58,292 nucleotides of DNA from Streptomyces bicolor (GCF_000719285.1 NZ_JOFS01000042.1:1-58292); one strand, 5' to 3'. Numbered from the stretch's first letter, positions 40,674-48,525 are shown. Notes: generated by a model not told the origin, from the sequence alone. Made by a program: numbers and translations.

Positions 40674-41759
40674 CTACTTGAGTTCGTCGGCGGTGAAGTA
40701 GCCGTCCCGCACAAGGGTGTTGTAATTGGTCTTGTCGACGCTCTCGGGCTGCAATAGAACGGCGGGCACGGCCTTGACGCCGTTCTTGTAACTGGTTACG
40801 TCGTCCACCCACGGCTTCCTGCCGGTAAGTATGTCGTCGACCATGGCGGTGGCGGCCTCGGCGAGCCGGCGGACGTCCTTGTAGACGGTCTGCGACTGCT
40901 GACCCGCGATGATGGACTTCACCGACGCCAGTTCGGCGTCCTGACCGGTGATGACCGGGAATGGCTTGCTGTCGGAGCCGTAGCCGACCGATTTCAGCGC
41001 GGACAGGATGCCCCTCGAAATGCCGTCGTACGGCGACAGGACCGCGTCGATCCTCTCACTGCGATACCACTTGGTGAGGATGCCACTCATGCGTTTTTGC
41101 GCGGTGGGCCCGTCCCAGCGCAGGGTGGCGATCTGGTCGAGCTCGGTCTCGCCGGACGGGACGACCAATTGCCTGCTGTCCAGATACGGCTGCAGGAGCG
41201 CCATCGATCCGTCGAAGAAGTATCCGGTGTTGTTGTCGTCGGGGGAGCCGGCGAACAACTCGATGTTGAACGGGCCTTTGCCGTCCTCCAGGCCGAGCTT
41301 TTCGATGATGTAGTGGGCCTGGAACCGACCGACCATCTCGTTGTCGAAAGAAACGTAGTAGTCGACGTTCTTGGTGCCGAGGATGAGCCGGTCGTAGGCG
41401 ATCACCGGAATGTCCGCGTCGGCGGCCTGTCGAAGCACGCCGTTCAGCGACGTGTTGTCGATGGCCGCGATGATCAGTGCGTCGATGCCCTGTCGGATCA
41501 GTTTCTCGATCTGTGAGACCTGGGCTTTCGGGTCGTCGTCGCCGTAGACCAGCTTGGTCTTGTACTCCTTGGCCTTGAGGCTCTCGACGATGCTCTTGCC
41601 GTCGGTGAGCCAGCGCTCGGAGGACCGGGTCGGCATGGCGATACCGACGGTACCGCCCCGGAAACTGGCCTCTGAGCTGCTCTCACTGTTCCGGCCGCAG
41701 GCGGACAGGGTGAGGGTGAGGGAGGTGGCTCCGGCGAGGACGGTTCTTCGACTGAGCAT
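40674..41759 (-). CDS. Sugar-binding lipoprotein of a CUT2-type ABC transporter (ChvE/XylF-like)
   Basis: A 361-residue exported solute-binding protein. The signal has an RR pair (LSRRTVLAG) and lipobox LSAC. The mature part shows the type I periplasmic-binding fold of ribose/xylose-binding proteins: GGTVGIAMPTRSSERWLTDG, EKLIRQGIDALIIAAIDNTS, DIPVIAYDRLILGTKNVDYY, and VITGQDAELASVKSIIAGQQ. It closely follows the multiple-monosaccharide (ChvE, xylose/arabinose) pattern. No ATPase or permease gene is nearby, so it must use a transporter encoded elsewhere or act as a sensor. ATG at 41759 with AAGGAAC upstream. Divergent from the xylanase across about 1 kb. Confidence 0.9.
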   Translation of the reverse strand: MLSRRTVLAGATSLTLTLSACGRNSESSSEASFRGGTVGIAMPTRSSERWLTDGKSIVESLKAKEYKTKLVYGDDDPKAQVSQIEKLIRQGIDALIIAAIDNTSLNGVLRQAADADIPVIAYDRLILGTKNVDYYVSFDNEMVGRFQAHYIIEKLGLEDGKGPFNIELFAGSPDDNNTGYFFDGSMALLQPYLDSRQLVVPSGETELDQIATLRWDGPTAQKRMSGILTKWYRSERIDAVLSPYDGISRGILSALKSVGYGSDSKPFPVITGQDAELASVKSIIAGQQSQTVYKDVRRLAEAATAMVDDILTGRKPWVDDVTSYKNGVKAVPAVLLQPESVDKTNYNTLVRDGYFTADELK

Positions 41760-42181
41760 GCTGATTGTTCCTTGTCCTTCTCGTCGTTGAGGGGATGACG
41801 GCGCATCAGACGTCGCGGGAGAAGCGGTGGAGCGGGCCGGGCAGTCGGCAGGCGGGTCGAGAACGTGCGGGACGCGCCGCACCCGCTCCCGGGCTGTGTC
41901 GAGGATCAGGTCTTACAAATGGCCGCCGCACACGTAGATCTCCGGGGGCCCTGGACAGATCGACCTTCGGACGGGGTCGTTTGCCGGGACGGCACCTCGG
42001 CGCCCCCCTAAGGGACCTCGGTCTCCCGCAGATCGCCGATCAGCGCGCTGCTGCGGCTCGGCATCCGGGGCTCGTCGGCTCGCGTGGTCTCCATGCCGGG
42101 GTCCACCTGTACGTGCGTCAGGCTGCGCTACGGCGTTCCGACCGCATGCGTGCTGATTCCGGCAACGCACAGGGCACTCAC

Positions 42182-42197
42182 TTTCAAACGTTCGAAA
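42182..42197. promoter_or_regulatory. TTTCAAACGTTCGAAA dyad
   Basis: Seven of eight base pairs are symmetric around ACGT. It lies on the side of the sugar-binding gene, about 420 bp upstream of its start, and contains the same TTCGAAA element as the xylanase-proximal sites. Confidence 0.35.
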
Positions 42198-42469
42198 TGT
42201 CGTCACATGTTCGCAATGTTGGCGCGACGGTAAGGGGACGTGGGTGGGGCGTCAACAGTGCGAACCGGAACGGTTACAGAAAGTGCGCCCACGGGTCACG
42301 TGAGCGGGACGGAGGTCCCTGGAGCGGATCCGACCGTGGCGATCGTGGACTCGGAGTCCGGGCGGCCGGAACGGCTGCGACGCGAACGCCGGGCCATCCC
42401 TCGCCGACTTCAGCGGGTTGAGCGCAACACGTTAAGCCGCTGCCCTGGGGTTTCTCTTCGAGCAATCTT

Positions 42470-42480
42470 CGAAACATTCG
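42470..42480. promoter_or_regulatory. CGAAACATTCG dyad, candidate xylanase operator 1
   Basis: CGAA-N3-TTCG dyad, with another CTTCGAG just upstream. It resembles, as I recall, CGAA/TTCG inverted repeats described upstream of Streptomyces xylanolytic genes. It is 290 bp from the xylanase ATG. Confidence 0.4.
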
Positions 42481-42600
42481 ATGCATGGGGCCCAAGATTC
42501 CGATCCAACACTCGCCGCATCGGTGATCAAAACCTTGGTCAGCCCCATCAGGCGCTGCTGCTACCAGGGAGAATTCCCCACATGGGGATAATCCGCGGAG

Positions 42601-42635
42601 CGAACATTTCGCAATCAGCGTCGAAACAGTTGACA
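42601..42635 (+). promoter_or_regulatory. Candidate xylanase promoter with CGAACATTTCG operator
   Basis: CGAACATTTCG (42601-42611) is the reverse-complement-like twin of the site at 42470. TTGACA (42630-42635) is a perfect -35 hexamer 19 bp downstream. The -10 at 17-bp spacing (AAAACT) is weak, and an alternative is not obvious. About 135 bp to the xylanase start codon. Confidence 0.45.
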
Positions 42636-42769
42636 GTTGGCAGGGTCACACCAAAACTGATTCGCCATTGGCAGAGCTCGACCGCTGTCGACGCGCGCGG
42701 GCACGAACCACCCGCCGACACCAGTTGCCCGGCCCGTCGGCCTTACGAGGACGAGGAGGAAGCACGCTC

Positions 42770-43438
42770 ATGAACGACGGACCCGCACACCCGACGCGCC
42801 GCAGCGTCTGCACCCTGCTGCTGGCCACCGGAGCCACGTTGGCCCTGCCCGGCACCGCCGAGGCGGCCACGGTCATCACCACGAACCAGACCGGAACCAA
42901 CAACGGGTACTACTACTCGTTCTGGACGGACAGCCAGGGCACGGTGTCCATGACCCTGAACTCCGGCGGCAACTACAGCACCTCCTGGAGGAACACCGGG
43001 AACTTCGTCGCCGGCAAGGGCTGGAGCAACGGCTCACGCCGGACAGTGACCTACTCCGGCAGCTTCAACCCGTCCGGCAACGGCTACCTGACTCTCTACG
43101 GGTGGACGTCGAACCCGCTCGTCGAGTACTACGTCGTCGACAACTGGGGCACCTACCGGCCCACGGGCACCCACAAGGGAACCGTCACCAGCGACGGCGG
43201 CACGTACGACATCTACCAGACCACGCGCTACAACGCCCCGTCCGTCGAAGGAACCCGCACGTTCAACCAGTACTGGAGCGTCCGGCAGTCGAAGCGGACC
43301 GGTGGCACCATCACCACCGGCAACCACTTCGACGCCTGGGCCCGCGCCGGAATGCGCCTGGGGAGCTTCAGCTATTACATGATCCTCGCCACCGAGGGAT
43401 ACCAGAGCAGCGGGAGCTCCAACATCACGGTGAGCTAG
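42770..43438 (+). CDS. Endo-1,4-beta-xylanase, GH11, Tat-type signal
   Basis: A 222-residue single-domain family 11 xylanase that hydrolyses internal beta-1,4 bonds of xylan outside the cell. The signal has a twin-arginine motif ([15 protein letters not shown]) and a likely cleavage after GTAEA. The jelly-roll domain shows [17 protein letters not shown], the catalytic nucleophile Glu in [12 protein letters not shown], the thumb region [17 protein letters not shown], and the acid/base Glu in ATEGYQSSG. It closely resembles the Tat-exported XlnC type of S. lividans, which likewise lacks a binding module. GAGGAGGAAG precedes the ATG. The CE4 esterase gene follows 200 bp downstream. Confidence 0.95.
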   Translation: MNDGPAHPTRRSVCTLLLATGATLALPGTAEAATVITTNQTGTNNGYYYSFWTDSQGTVSMTLNSGGNYSTSWRNTGNFVAGKGWSNGSRRTVTYSGSFNPSGNGYLTLYGWTSNPLVEYYVVDNWGTYRPTGTHKGTVTSDGGTYDIYQTTRYNAPSVEGTRTFNQYWSVRQSKRTGGTITTGNHFDAWARAGMRLGSFSYYMILATEGYQSSGSSNITVS

Positions 43439-43637
43439 GCCAGTTCGTAAAGGGGGCGGCTGCGGATCAGCCGTCACGCGGCGACCGTGACGACGAACGT
43501 GCCGTCCCCTGTGGGGATCCTCTCCCCCTCCCCCTGGCTCCTTGCCCCCTGGTCCATCCGGAACATCGGCGCCGGCTGTCCCAGTCCCAGTCCCAGGCGC
43601 CGACTCCCGAATCCCCCAGGCTGGAGGACCGCTCCTC

Positions 43638-44339
43638 ATGAAAGCCACACCACGTCTCTCGCTACTCGTCGTCGTCGCGCTCGCTGCCGCCGGCACCCTC
43701 ACCGTCGACACCGCCGCCCCGGCGCGGGCCGCCGCATGCAACGGGTACGTCGCGCTCACCTTCGACGACGGCCCGTCCGGCAACACCCCGGCCCTGCTCA
43801 ACGCGCTCACCCAGCACGGGCTTCGGGCCACGATGTTCAACCAGGGCCAGTACGCCGCCGCCTACCCGGCCCAGGTCAAGGCGCAGGTCAATGCCGGCAT
43901 GTGGGTCGGCAACCACAGCTACACCCACCCGCATCTGACCCAGCAGAGCCAGGCGACGATCGACTCGGAGATCTCCCGGACCCAGCAGGCCATCGCGGCC
44001 GCGGGCGGCGGTACGCCGAAGCTGTTCCGACCGCCGTACGGCGAGACCAATTCGACGGTGAAGGCCGTCGCGACCAAGTACGGCCTGACCGAGATCATCT
44101 GGAACGTCGACTCGCAGGACTGGAACGGCGCGAGCACCGACGCGATCGTGGCAGCGGCCGGCCGGCTCACCAGGGGCCAGGTCATCCTCATGCATGACTG
44201 GGCCGCCAACTCCCGCGCAGCCATCCCCCGCATCGCGCAGGGGCTGGCGAGCCGCAGCCTGTGCGCCGGCATGATCTCCCCGCAAACCGGCCGCGCCGTG
44301 GCTCCGACAGCATCATCGGCGGCGGGCGCGGCACGATGA
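43638..44339 (+). CDS. Secreted CE4 acetylxylan esterase (polysaccharide deacetylase fold)
   Basis: A 233-residue secreted carbohydrate esterase family 4 enzyme that removes acetyl groups from xylan. A Sec signal ends at APARAA. The NodB domain begins [16 protein letters not shown] (catalytic base and metal Asp in TFDDG). The metal His pair is HSYTHPH, followed by [15 protein letters not shown] and the C-terminal [15 protein letters not shown]. It matches the AxeA type of S. lividans, which normally carries a linker and CBM2. Here the protein stops shortly after [13 protein letters not shown] by frameshift, and CBM2 remnants lie downstream. The catalytic domain appears intact. Confidence 0.93.
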   Translation: MKATPRLSLLVVVALAAAGTLTVDTAAPARAAACNGYVALTFDDGPSGNTPALLNALTQHGLRATMFNQGQYAAAYPAQVKAQVNAGMWVGNHSYTHPHLTQQSQATIDSEISRTQQAIAAAGGGTPKLFRPPYGETNSTVKAVATKYGLTEIIWNVDSQDWNGASTDAIVAAAGRLTRGQVILMHDWAANSRAAIPRIAQGLASRSLCAGMISPQTGRAVAPTASSAAGAAR

Positions 44340-44467
44340 CCGTACCGTCCCCGGCGAAGATCATCACGACCTGGGACATCAGCGCCATCCACCCCAGCGC
44401 CCCAATACTGACCGCCAAGCCGAACGGCAACGGCAACGGCAAGTGAAGCTGGCCAACCGTCTCCTGC
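44297..44467 (+). pseudogene. Decayed CBM2 cellulose/xylan-binding module of the CE4 esterase
   Basis: In a different frame from the esterase, [20 protein letters not shown] then [15 protein letters not shown] match the CBM2 core (VPSPAKVLSTWN...LTARxNGSGNNWG). A TGA at 44444-44446 is followed in frame by SWPTVSC, the normal CBM2 C-terminus. About 14 residues between these pieces are missing, as is the N-terminal half of the module. The frameshift, internal deletion and stop show that the module is lost. The 44468-44654 stretch beyond holds nothing recognisable. Confidence 0.75.
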
Positions 44468-44654
44468 AGACAAGCTGGCCCCGAACCCCGCGGAAAAGCC
44501 GCAAGACCGCACTAGGCGGCGCGGTGACCACGGTCGCCGCGCGTCTGCGGCCCCACGACTGCATCACCCGGGTTCCTCGGAGAGTCGGGGCGTGCCTCTG
44601 CCGCACCGCCGCAGGGTGTTGACCAGCGAGGCATCTACCGGGAGTGGCCGCCTG

Positions 44655-45320
44655 TCAGTGCGGTGAGGCAAGAAACTCGTCGACAACACGACGAACCTTG
44701 GAAACCGCGTCGCTTTCGCCCAGGCGCAGTGCGGTGTTCGCGGCGTTGAGCATCGCATCGATCTGAAAGACCGTCAGGTCCACGTCCAAGTGCGTGATTT
44801 CGTCGGCGTTGACGGCGCAGCGCAGTTCGTCGGCGAGAAGGGCGAGCCAGGCACGGCGGTGGAGCAGCAGGGCGTCACGGACCTTGCCGGGCCGGCTGTC
44901 GAAGTCGGGGAGGCTGGCCGCCCAGAAGCAGCCTCCGGCGAACAGCGGTGCCTCGACGTAGGAGATCCAGCGTTCCGTCAGTGCGCGGAGCCGGGCGACG
45001 CCCGGTTGAGCGGTCAGGGCGGGGCGTATGACGGCTGCGGTGAACTCTTCGCGCGCCGACTCCGCGACCGCGAGTTGCAGGTTCTCCTTCGTCTTGAAGA
45101 GCGTCTGGATACCGCTCTTGCTCAGTTCCAGGTCGGCGGCCAAGCGGCCGATGCTGAGCCCGTTGAGCCCTTCGAGCGAGGCGACGTCGACGCCATGCCG
45201 GGCGATCTTGCGTCGGGTCCGGGTACCGCGGACAAGGCGCTGGTCCCCCGCGGTCGCGCCTGGCGCTTCCGTGGAGTACACGGCCGCTTGTTGCTCCCGG
45301 CTCTCTGAGTGCTCGTTCAT
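44655..45320 (-). CDS. TetR family transcriptional regulator
   Basis: A 221-residue TetR-like regulator. Its HTH (about residues 28-75) is somewhat divergent: ARHGVDVASLEGLNGLSIGR, then LAADLELSKSGIQTLFKTKENLQ. The C-terminal domain includes FAGGCFWAASLPDFDSRPGK, seen in the TetR_C subgroup of regulators with an SIGRLA-type HTH. The ATG at 45320 has GGGAG; an ATG six codons upstream is possible. Divergent from the SnoaL/DUF3237 pair, with a dyad operator between. Confidence 0.88.
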   Translation of the reverse strand: MNEHSESREQQAAVYSTEAPGATAGDQRLVRGTRTRRKIARHGVDVASLEGLNGLSIGRLAADLELSKSGIQTLFKTKENLQLAVAESAREEFTAAVIRPALTAQPGVARLRALTERWISYVEAPLFAGGCFWAASLPDFDSRPGKVRDALLLHRRAWLALLADELRCAVNADEITHLDVDLTVFQIDAMLNAANTALRLGESDAVSKVRRVVDEFLASPH

Positions 45321-45354
45321 CGACTCCCATCCTGTCATGCGCTTGCTTAAAGCA

Positions 45355-45368
45355 TACGACCGATCGTA
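45355..45368. promoter_or_regulatory. TetR operator in the SnoaL promoter
   Basis: TACGA-CCGA-TCGTA is a dyad in the 82-bp divergent gap. It sits between possible -35 TTGCTT (about 45343) and -10 TACGTT (about 45367) elements of the rightward SnoaL/DUF3237 operon, well placed for repression. Confidence 0.6.
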
Positions 45369-45402
45369 CGTTTACTTCGCAGCACACCTGAAGGAGGCAT
45401 CC

Positions 45403-45867
45403 GTGCACGGACACCGCATGTTCGAGCTGGCGCAAGCGCTCGCCGTCGCCAAGAGCCGCCAGGACGTTCCCGCCGCTCTGCGGCTCTTCCACCCCGGCGT
45501 GGTGCTGGAGACCCCGGCCTTCGGTACGACGGCTCGGGGCCTGGCCGAGAACGAGAAGGCGTTACGAAGGTTCTTCGCCTCGTTCCCCGACTACGACGTC
45601 GCCCTGCACGGCCACGCGAGCAACGGCGACACGCTCGTGTGCTGGGGTACGGCGCGACTGACCATGACAGGCAACCGGTTCGGCGTCCTCCCCAACGGCG
45701 AACGGGCCGAGATACCGGTCTTCATCCAGTTCACGTTCAGAGAGGACCTGATCGCAGGCGAACGCTTCTTCTTCGACCTGGCAACACTGTGCGCCCAGTC
45801 GGGCGTCTCGACGGACGCGGTCCGACAGAGGCTGTTTCCCGCGCTCACGGGAGGCGACGCAGCATGA
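45403..45867 (+). CDS. SnoaL-like / NTF2-fold polyketide cyclase-type protein
   Basis: A 154-residue small alpha+beta-barrel protein of the SnoaL/NTF2 superfamily. It shows ALRLFHPGVVLETPAFG, GLAENEKALRRFFASFPDYD and VFIQFTFREDLIAGERFFFD, the typical helix-cone-strand order. Such proteins are cyclases, isomerases, hydrolases or ligand binders; no catalytic residues can be assigned. The GTG at 45403 follows GAAGGAGG. The next gene overlaps it by four bases. Confidence 0.85.
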   Translation: MHGHRMFELAQALAVAKSRQDVPAALRLFHPGVVLETPAFGTTARGLAENEKALRRFFASFPDYDVALHGHASNGDTLVCWGTARLTMTGNRFGVLPNGERAEIPVFIQFTFREDLIAGERFFFDLATLCAQSGVSTDAVRQRLFPALTGGDAA

Positions 45868-46358
45868 CAGCAGACCCGCGAGTGAAGGACGTCGGCGAGA
45901 TCCGGACAGCGCACCTCTTCGACATGGTCGTCGACCTGCACCCCCGCCTGCCCATCGGCAGCGGCCCGTTCGGCCGGCGCGTCCTCTTCGGCGCGGCAGG
46001 CGGCACGTTCCACGGCCCCAGGCTGCACGGCGACGTCCTCCCCGGCGGGGGAGACTGGGCGCTTTTCGATCCCGACGGAACGATGACCCTGGACGTACGC
46101 CTGACACTGCGCACCCACGACGGCGCCCTCCTGCACATGACCTACGGCGGCCGCTGGGTAACGCCGCCCGAAGCGCGCGACGCCCTCGCCGACCCCGACG
46201 AGCGGCACCGGGTCGACCCGGCCAGCTACTACTTCCGGACCAACCCGCTCTTCGAGACAGGGGCCGAGCCATACGCATGGCTCAACGGCACGGTCTGCGT
46301 CGGGTCGGGATACCTCGTCGAAGGCGGAATCGCCTACAAGGTCTCCCGGGTCCTGTGA
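45864..46358 (+). CDS. DUF3237 family protein
   Basis: A 164-residue protein with the DUF3237 pattern: VVDLHPRLPIGSGPFGRRVL near the start, GTFHGPRLHGDVLPGGGDWA, and the central LDVRLTLRTHDGALLHMTYG. The predicted fold is a calycin-like beta-barrel. Function unknown; members often occur with NTF2-fold proteins in catabolic or detoxification cassettes. Translation is coupled to the SnoaL-like gene (ATGA), and both are probably controlled by the divergent TetR. Confidence 0.85.
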   Translation: MTADPRVKDVGEIRTAHLFDMVVDLHPRLPIGSGPFGRRVLFGAAGGTFHGPRLHGDVLPGGGDWALFDPDGTMTLDVRLTLRTHDGALLHMTYGGRWVTPPEARDALADPDERHRVDPASYYFRTNPLFETGAEPYAWLNGTVCVGSGYLVEGGIAYKVSRVL

Positions 46359-46514
46359 CGGAACGTCATGGCAGGGATTCACCGCCGCGGGGTCGGTCGT
46401 TCCCCCTGGGGGTGTGGCAGAGGACCGATCCCGTGAAGGGAGCTGGACGCGGACGTGGTCATGGGACCGATCTGGCCCTGCTGGTCGGGGCAGGCGACCG
46501 GAGAGGTTGAGGAC

Positions 46515-47018
46515 ATGAACGGACACACAAGAGACGAACTGCTGGCTGAGGCCATCCGTCTACGCCGGCAGGGGAATCCTGAAGAGGCCCGGAGCAGGCT
46601 GCTGAATCTGGCCGCCGAGCATCCCGGGGACGCCGAGGTTGCCTACCAGACCGCCTGGGTCCATGACGTCCTGGGCCTGGAGGCGGAGGCCGTCCCCTTC
46701 TACGAAGGCAGCCTCCACGGACCAGGGCTGCTGTCGGAAGAAGACCGCCGCGGGGCTCTCCTCGGCCTTGGCAGCACCTACCGGGTACTCGGCCGGTACA
46801 CCCAGGCTGTCGGCACCCTCCGCCAAGGCGCGGCCGAGTTCCCCGATGACGGGGCCCTGCAGACCTTCCTCGCCATGGCCCTGTTCAACACCGACCAGCA
46901 TCACGAAGCCATGCGAATCCTGCTCATGCTGCTCGCCACCACCAGCGAGGACCCTCACCTGCGCCAGTACCGGCGGGCCATCGAGGCGTACGCGCAGAAC
47001 CTCAATGCCACAGCCTGA
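46515..47018 (+). CDS. Tetratricopeptide repeat protein
   Basis: A 167-residue all-helical protein with TPR-type repeats: LLAEAIRLRRQGNPEEARSR, AEVAYQTAWVHDVLGLEAEA, LLGLGSTYRVLGRYTQAVGT, and FLAMALFNTDQHHEAMRILL. It resembles the small TPR_5-type cytoplasmic proteins of Gram-positive bacteria and is probably a protein-binding scaffold. The ATG at 46515 has GAGG upstream; the longer frame start at 46455 lacks coding bias. Last gene before the att repeat. Confidence 0.88.
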   Translation: MNGHTRDELLAEAIRLRRQGNPEEARSRLLNLAAEHPGDAEVAYQTAWVHDVLGLEAEAVPFYEGSLHGPGLLSEEDRRGALLGLGSTYRVLGRYTQAVGTLRQGAAEFPDDGALQTFLAMALFNTDQHHEAMRILLMLLATTSEDPHLRQYRRAIEAYAQNLNATA

Positions 47019-47136
47019 GCAAGGCGATTCGCCACTCTCGCCGACCTGACTGGAGCGCCGCCGGTCAAAGGCACCGCATGCGCGAGCGATGCATGAGCGA
47101 TGCGTGAGCGGGCGGAGCGGCAACCCGCTGGGAGGG

Positions 47137-47164
47137 TCGCAGGGCGAATCCTGCCGGGGGCACC
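47137..47164 (+). other. attachment-site repeat: copy of the tRNA-Arg(CCU) 3' end
   Basis: CGAATCCTGCCGGGGGCACC (47145-47164) is identical to 39761-39780 in the tRNA. TCGCAGG before it also matches, with TT in the tRNA replaced by a single G. No 5' tRNA half is present, so this is not a gene. Confidence 0.8.
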
Positions 47165-47564
47165 TCGCGCTCCCGTCCGGTGGTCGCTTCCCACGCTGCC
47201 GGAGATCGTTTCCCGCCGTACGCGGCGCGGGACGTCGTCGAGATGCGCCGTCGTGCGGCGAAGTCATCGACCTCCACGGGAGTTTCGTCGGCGCCTGGCG
47301 TCAAGTGGCGAAGAGCCTGGGCCGCCTCGCGCTCATGGCGCGGCCACACGGGTGGTTCTGCGCGGAGCGCCTACGCCCGCCTTCGGCTTCGTAATTCCTG
47401 TGCCGTGCAGGGGACTTGGGCCAGCCGTGGGGTCCACGCCCTTGCTCGTTGGTCGGACGATCCGGCGTGCCGACGAGCAGATATCCGATATTTGCGCATT
47501 AACCTCTCGTCACCTTATGACGTGGCGGACCGCGTACGCGTCCGCTTCAACGCTCGGAGAAGAC
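47165..47564. other. Gap between att repeat and His-rich gene
   Basis: Long open frames occur on both strands, but none gives a convincing protein. TTGCGC (about 47493) and an AT-rich CCTTATGACG (about 47513) near the right end may belong to the promoter of the His-rich secreted protein. Confidence 0.3.
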
Positions 47565-47954
47565 ATGCGCAAGCCTCTCAACACCGCTGTCGTGGCCGTC
47601 CTCCTCAGCGCCGTCGGCTTCCTCGGCACCGGCACCGGCATCGCCCACGCCGACGGGCACGGACACAAGCACGGACAGGAACACAAGAAGGGACAGGCAC
47701 ACAAGCACGGGCACGGGCACGGGCACAAGCACGGAAAGGGACACAAGAAGGACGGCAAAGAGGGCAAGACGCTCCTCATCAGCCAGAGCACCACATGCAC
47801 GACGGTCGAAGAGAACGTCGACGTACAGGGCCAGTACGGGTTCCAGAACGGCCGGGAGGGCAACCGGAACAACGGCGAGGGCTCGCCCGGCACGCAGACC
47901 ACCGACCTCGGCTCAAGCCAGGGCTGCAACAACACCGTCGTCCTCGGCAAGTAG
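47565..47954 (+). CDS. Secreted His/Lys-rich protein, possible metal binder (129 aa)
   Basis: A Sec-type signal peptide (VVAVLLSAVGFLGTGTGIAHA) is followed by a tract of about 40 residues made almost entirely of His, Gly and Lys (HGHKHGQEHKKGQAHKHG and onwards). The remaining 60 residues are Asn/Gly/Thr-rich, VDVQGQYGFQNGREGNRNNG, with two Cys (TTCTTV and QGCNNTV) that could form a disulfide. The His tract suggests zinc, nickel or copper binding at the cell surface. I know no family for it. ATG with GGAGAA upstream. It lies just outside the relic element. Confidence 0.75.
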   Translation: MRKPLNTAVVAVLLSAVGFLGTGTGIAHADGHGHKHGQEHKKGQAHKHGHGHGHKHGKGHKKDGKEGKTLLISQSTTCTTVEENVDVQGQYGFQNGREGNRNNGEGSPGTQTTDLGSSQGCNNTVVLGK

Positions 47955-48012
47955 CTCACCTGGGGGGCCCGGCGCCCGGGCCCCCTGGATCGAGGAAATC
48001 CGGGAATGGGCG

Positions 48013-48525
48013 TCAGGACCGGAGCCCGGATCCACCTCGGTCGCTGACCAGCGGCTCTGCGAGGAGAACGACTCGATCAGCCTCAGTGTCGTAGCCGAGC
48101 ACCGGATGGCCATGTGCGCCCTCCGGATCCATCAGCACCGGTTTGCCCAACCGCCGCCCGATCTCCCGAAGGAAGCCGCAGAACACGTCGAGTCGCTCCT
48201 GGCCTTGCAACTCCCGCAGGTCAACGTCGAAGTCGATTTCGTCGTCGGCATGGAAACGAAAGATCGCCACCACATCCGCGGTCGGCCAGACCCGCAGGTT
48301 CGGGCACTCGGCATCCGCCGGACGAGCGAGCACGGGCTCCGCCCGGGGCACCGGAAGCACCGCCTCTCCTTCGGAGTACCGGCACTTCCAGCCCTTCTCC
48401 GCGACGAGATCGAGGACCGCCTGCCAGTCCTCCACTGAGGCACCAGGGACACGCACGTCGGGCAGCGACCCCATCGAGTCCGGGTCGAAGAAGCACCTCA
48501 CGTCATCCCACAGCAGATCGGCCAC
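48013..48525 (-). CDS. Hypothetical protein (170 aa), immunity-protein-like size
   Basis: An acidic soluble protein: MADLLWDDVRCFFDPDSMGS, DWQAVLDLVAEKGWKCRYSE, DEIDFDVDLRELQGQERLDV and FLREIGRRLGKPVLMDPEGA. The composition and size resemble immunity-type or SUKH-like proteins, but I cannot name a family. It is followed on the same strand, upstream, by a barstar fragment, so the two may be left over from a toxin/immunity locus. ATG at 48525. Confidence 0.65.
   Translation of the reverse strand: MADLLWDDVRCFFDPDSMGSLPDVRVPGASVEDWQAVLDLVAEKGWKCRYSEGEAVLPVPRAEPVLARPADAECPNLRVWPTADVVAIFRFHADDEIDFDVDLRELQGQERLDVFCGFLREIGRRLGKPVLMDPEGAHGHPVLGYDTEADRVVLLAEPLVSDRGGSGLRS

Larger units (their letters stand above)
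41760..42769. other. 1-kb divergent intergenic region between sugar-binding and xylanase genes
   Basis: Several long open frames cross this stretch but none has a plausible protein. It contains CGAA/TTCG dyads (listed separately), an NF-like dyad CCCCACATGGGG at about 42575, and AT-rich patches unusual for the genome. It is probably regulatory DNA plus scrambled element sequence. Confidence 0.4.
39752..47164. mobile_element. Relic integrative element in tRNA-Arg(CCU) carrying xylan genes
   Basis: The left boundary is the tRNA 3' end (39752-39780) and the right boundary its copy (47137-47164), with 20 bp identical and the neighbouring seven also shared. A decayed tyrosine recombinase reads towards the tRNA end at about 40.4-40.6 kb, the usual position for tRNA-integrating elements. 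No excisionase, replication or transfer genes remain. The cargo comprises a small membrane protein, a sugar-binding lipoprotein, GH11 xylanase, CE4 esterase, a TetR cassette and a TPR protein. Probably immobile now. Confidence 0.6.

Noticed and set aside
41913..42206. 97-codon minus ORF upstream of the sugar-binding gene
   Set aside because: Begins with an ATG, but the product is a low-complexity Arg/Pro/Gly mix with no convincing bias.
42240..42773. 177-codon + ORF upstream of the xylanase
   Set aside because: Starts in regulatory-looking DNA, has no ribosome site or domain, and overlaps the candidate promoter and operators. Codon bias is poor.
47100..47560. Long upstream extension of the His-rich protein ORF
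   Set aside because: No coding bias, and it crosses the att repeat. The signal peptide begins at 47565.
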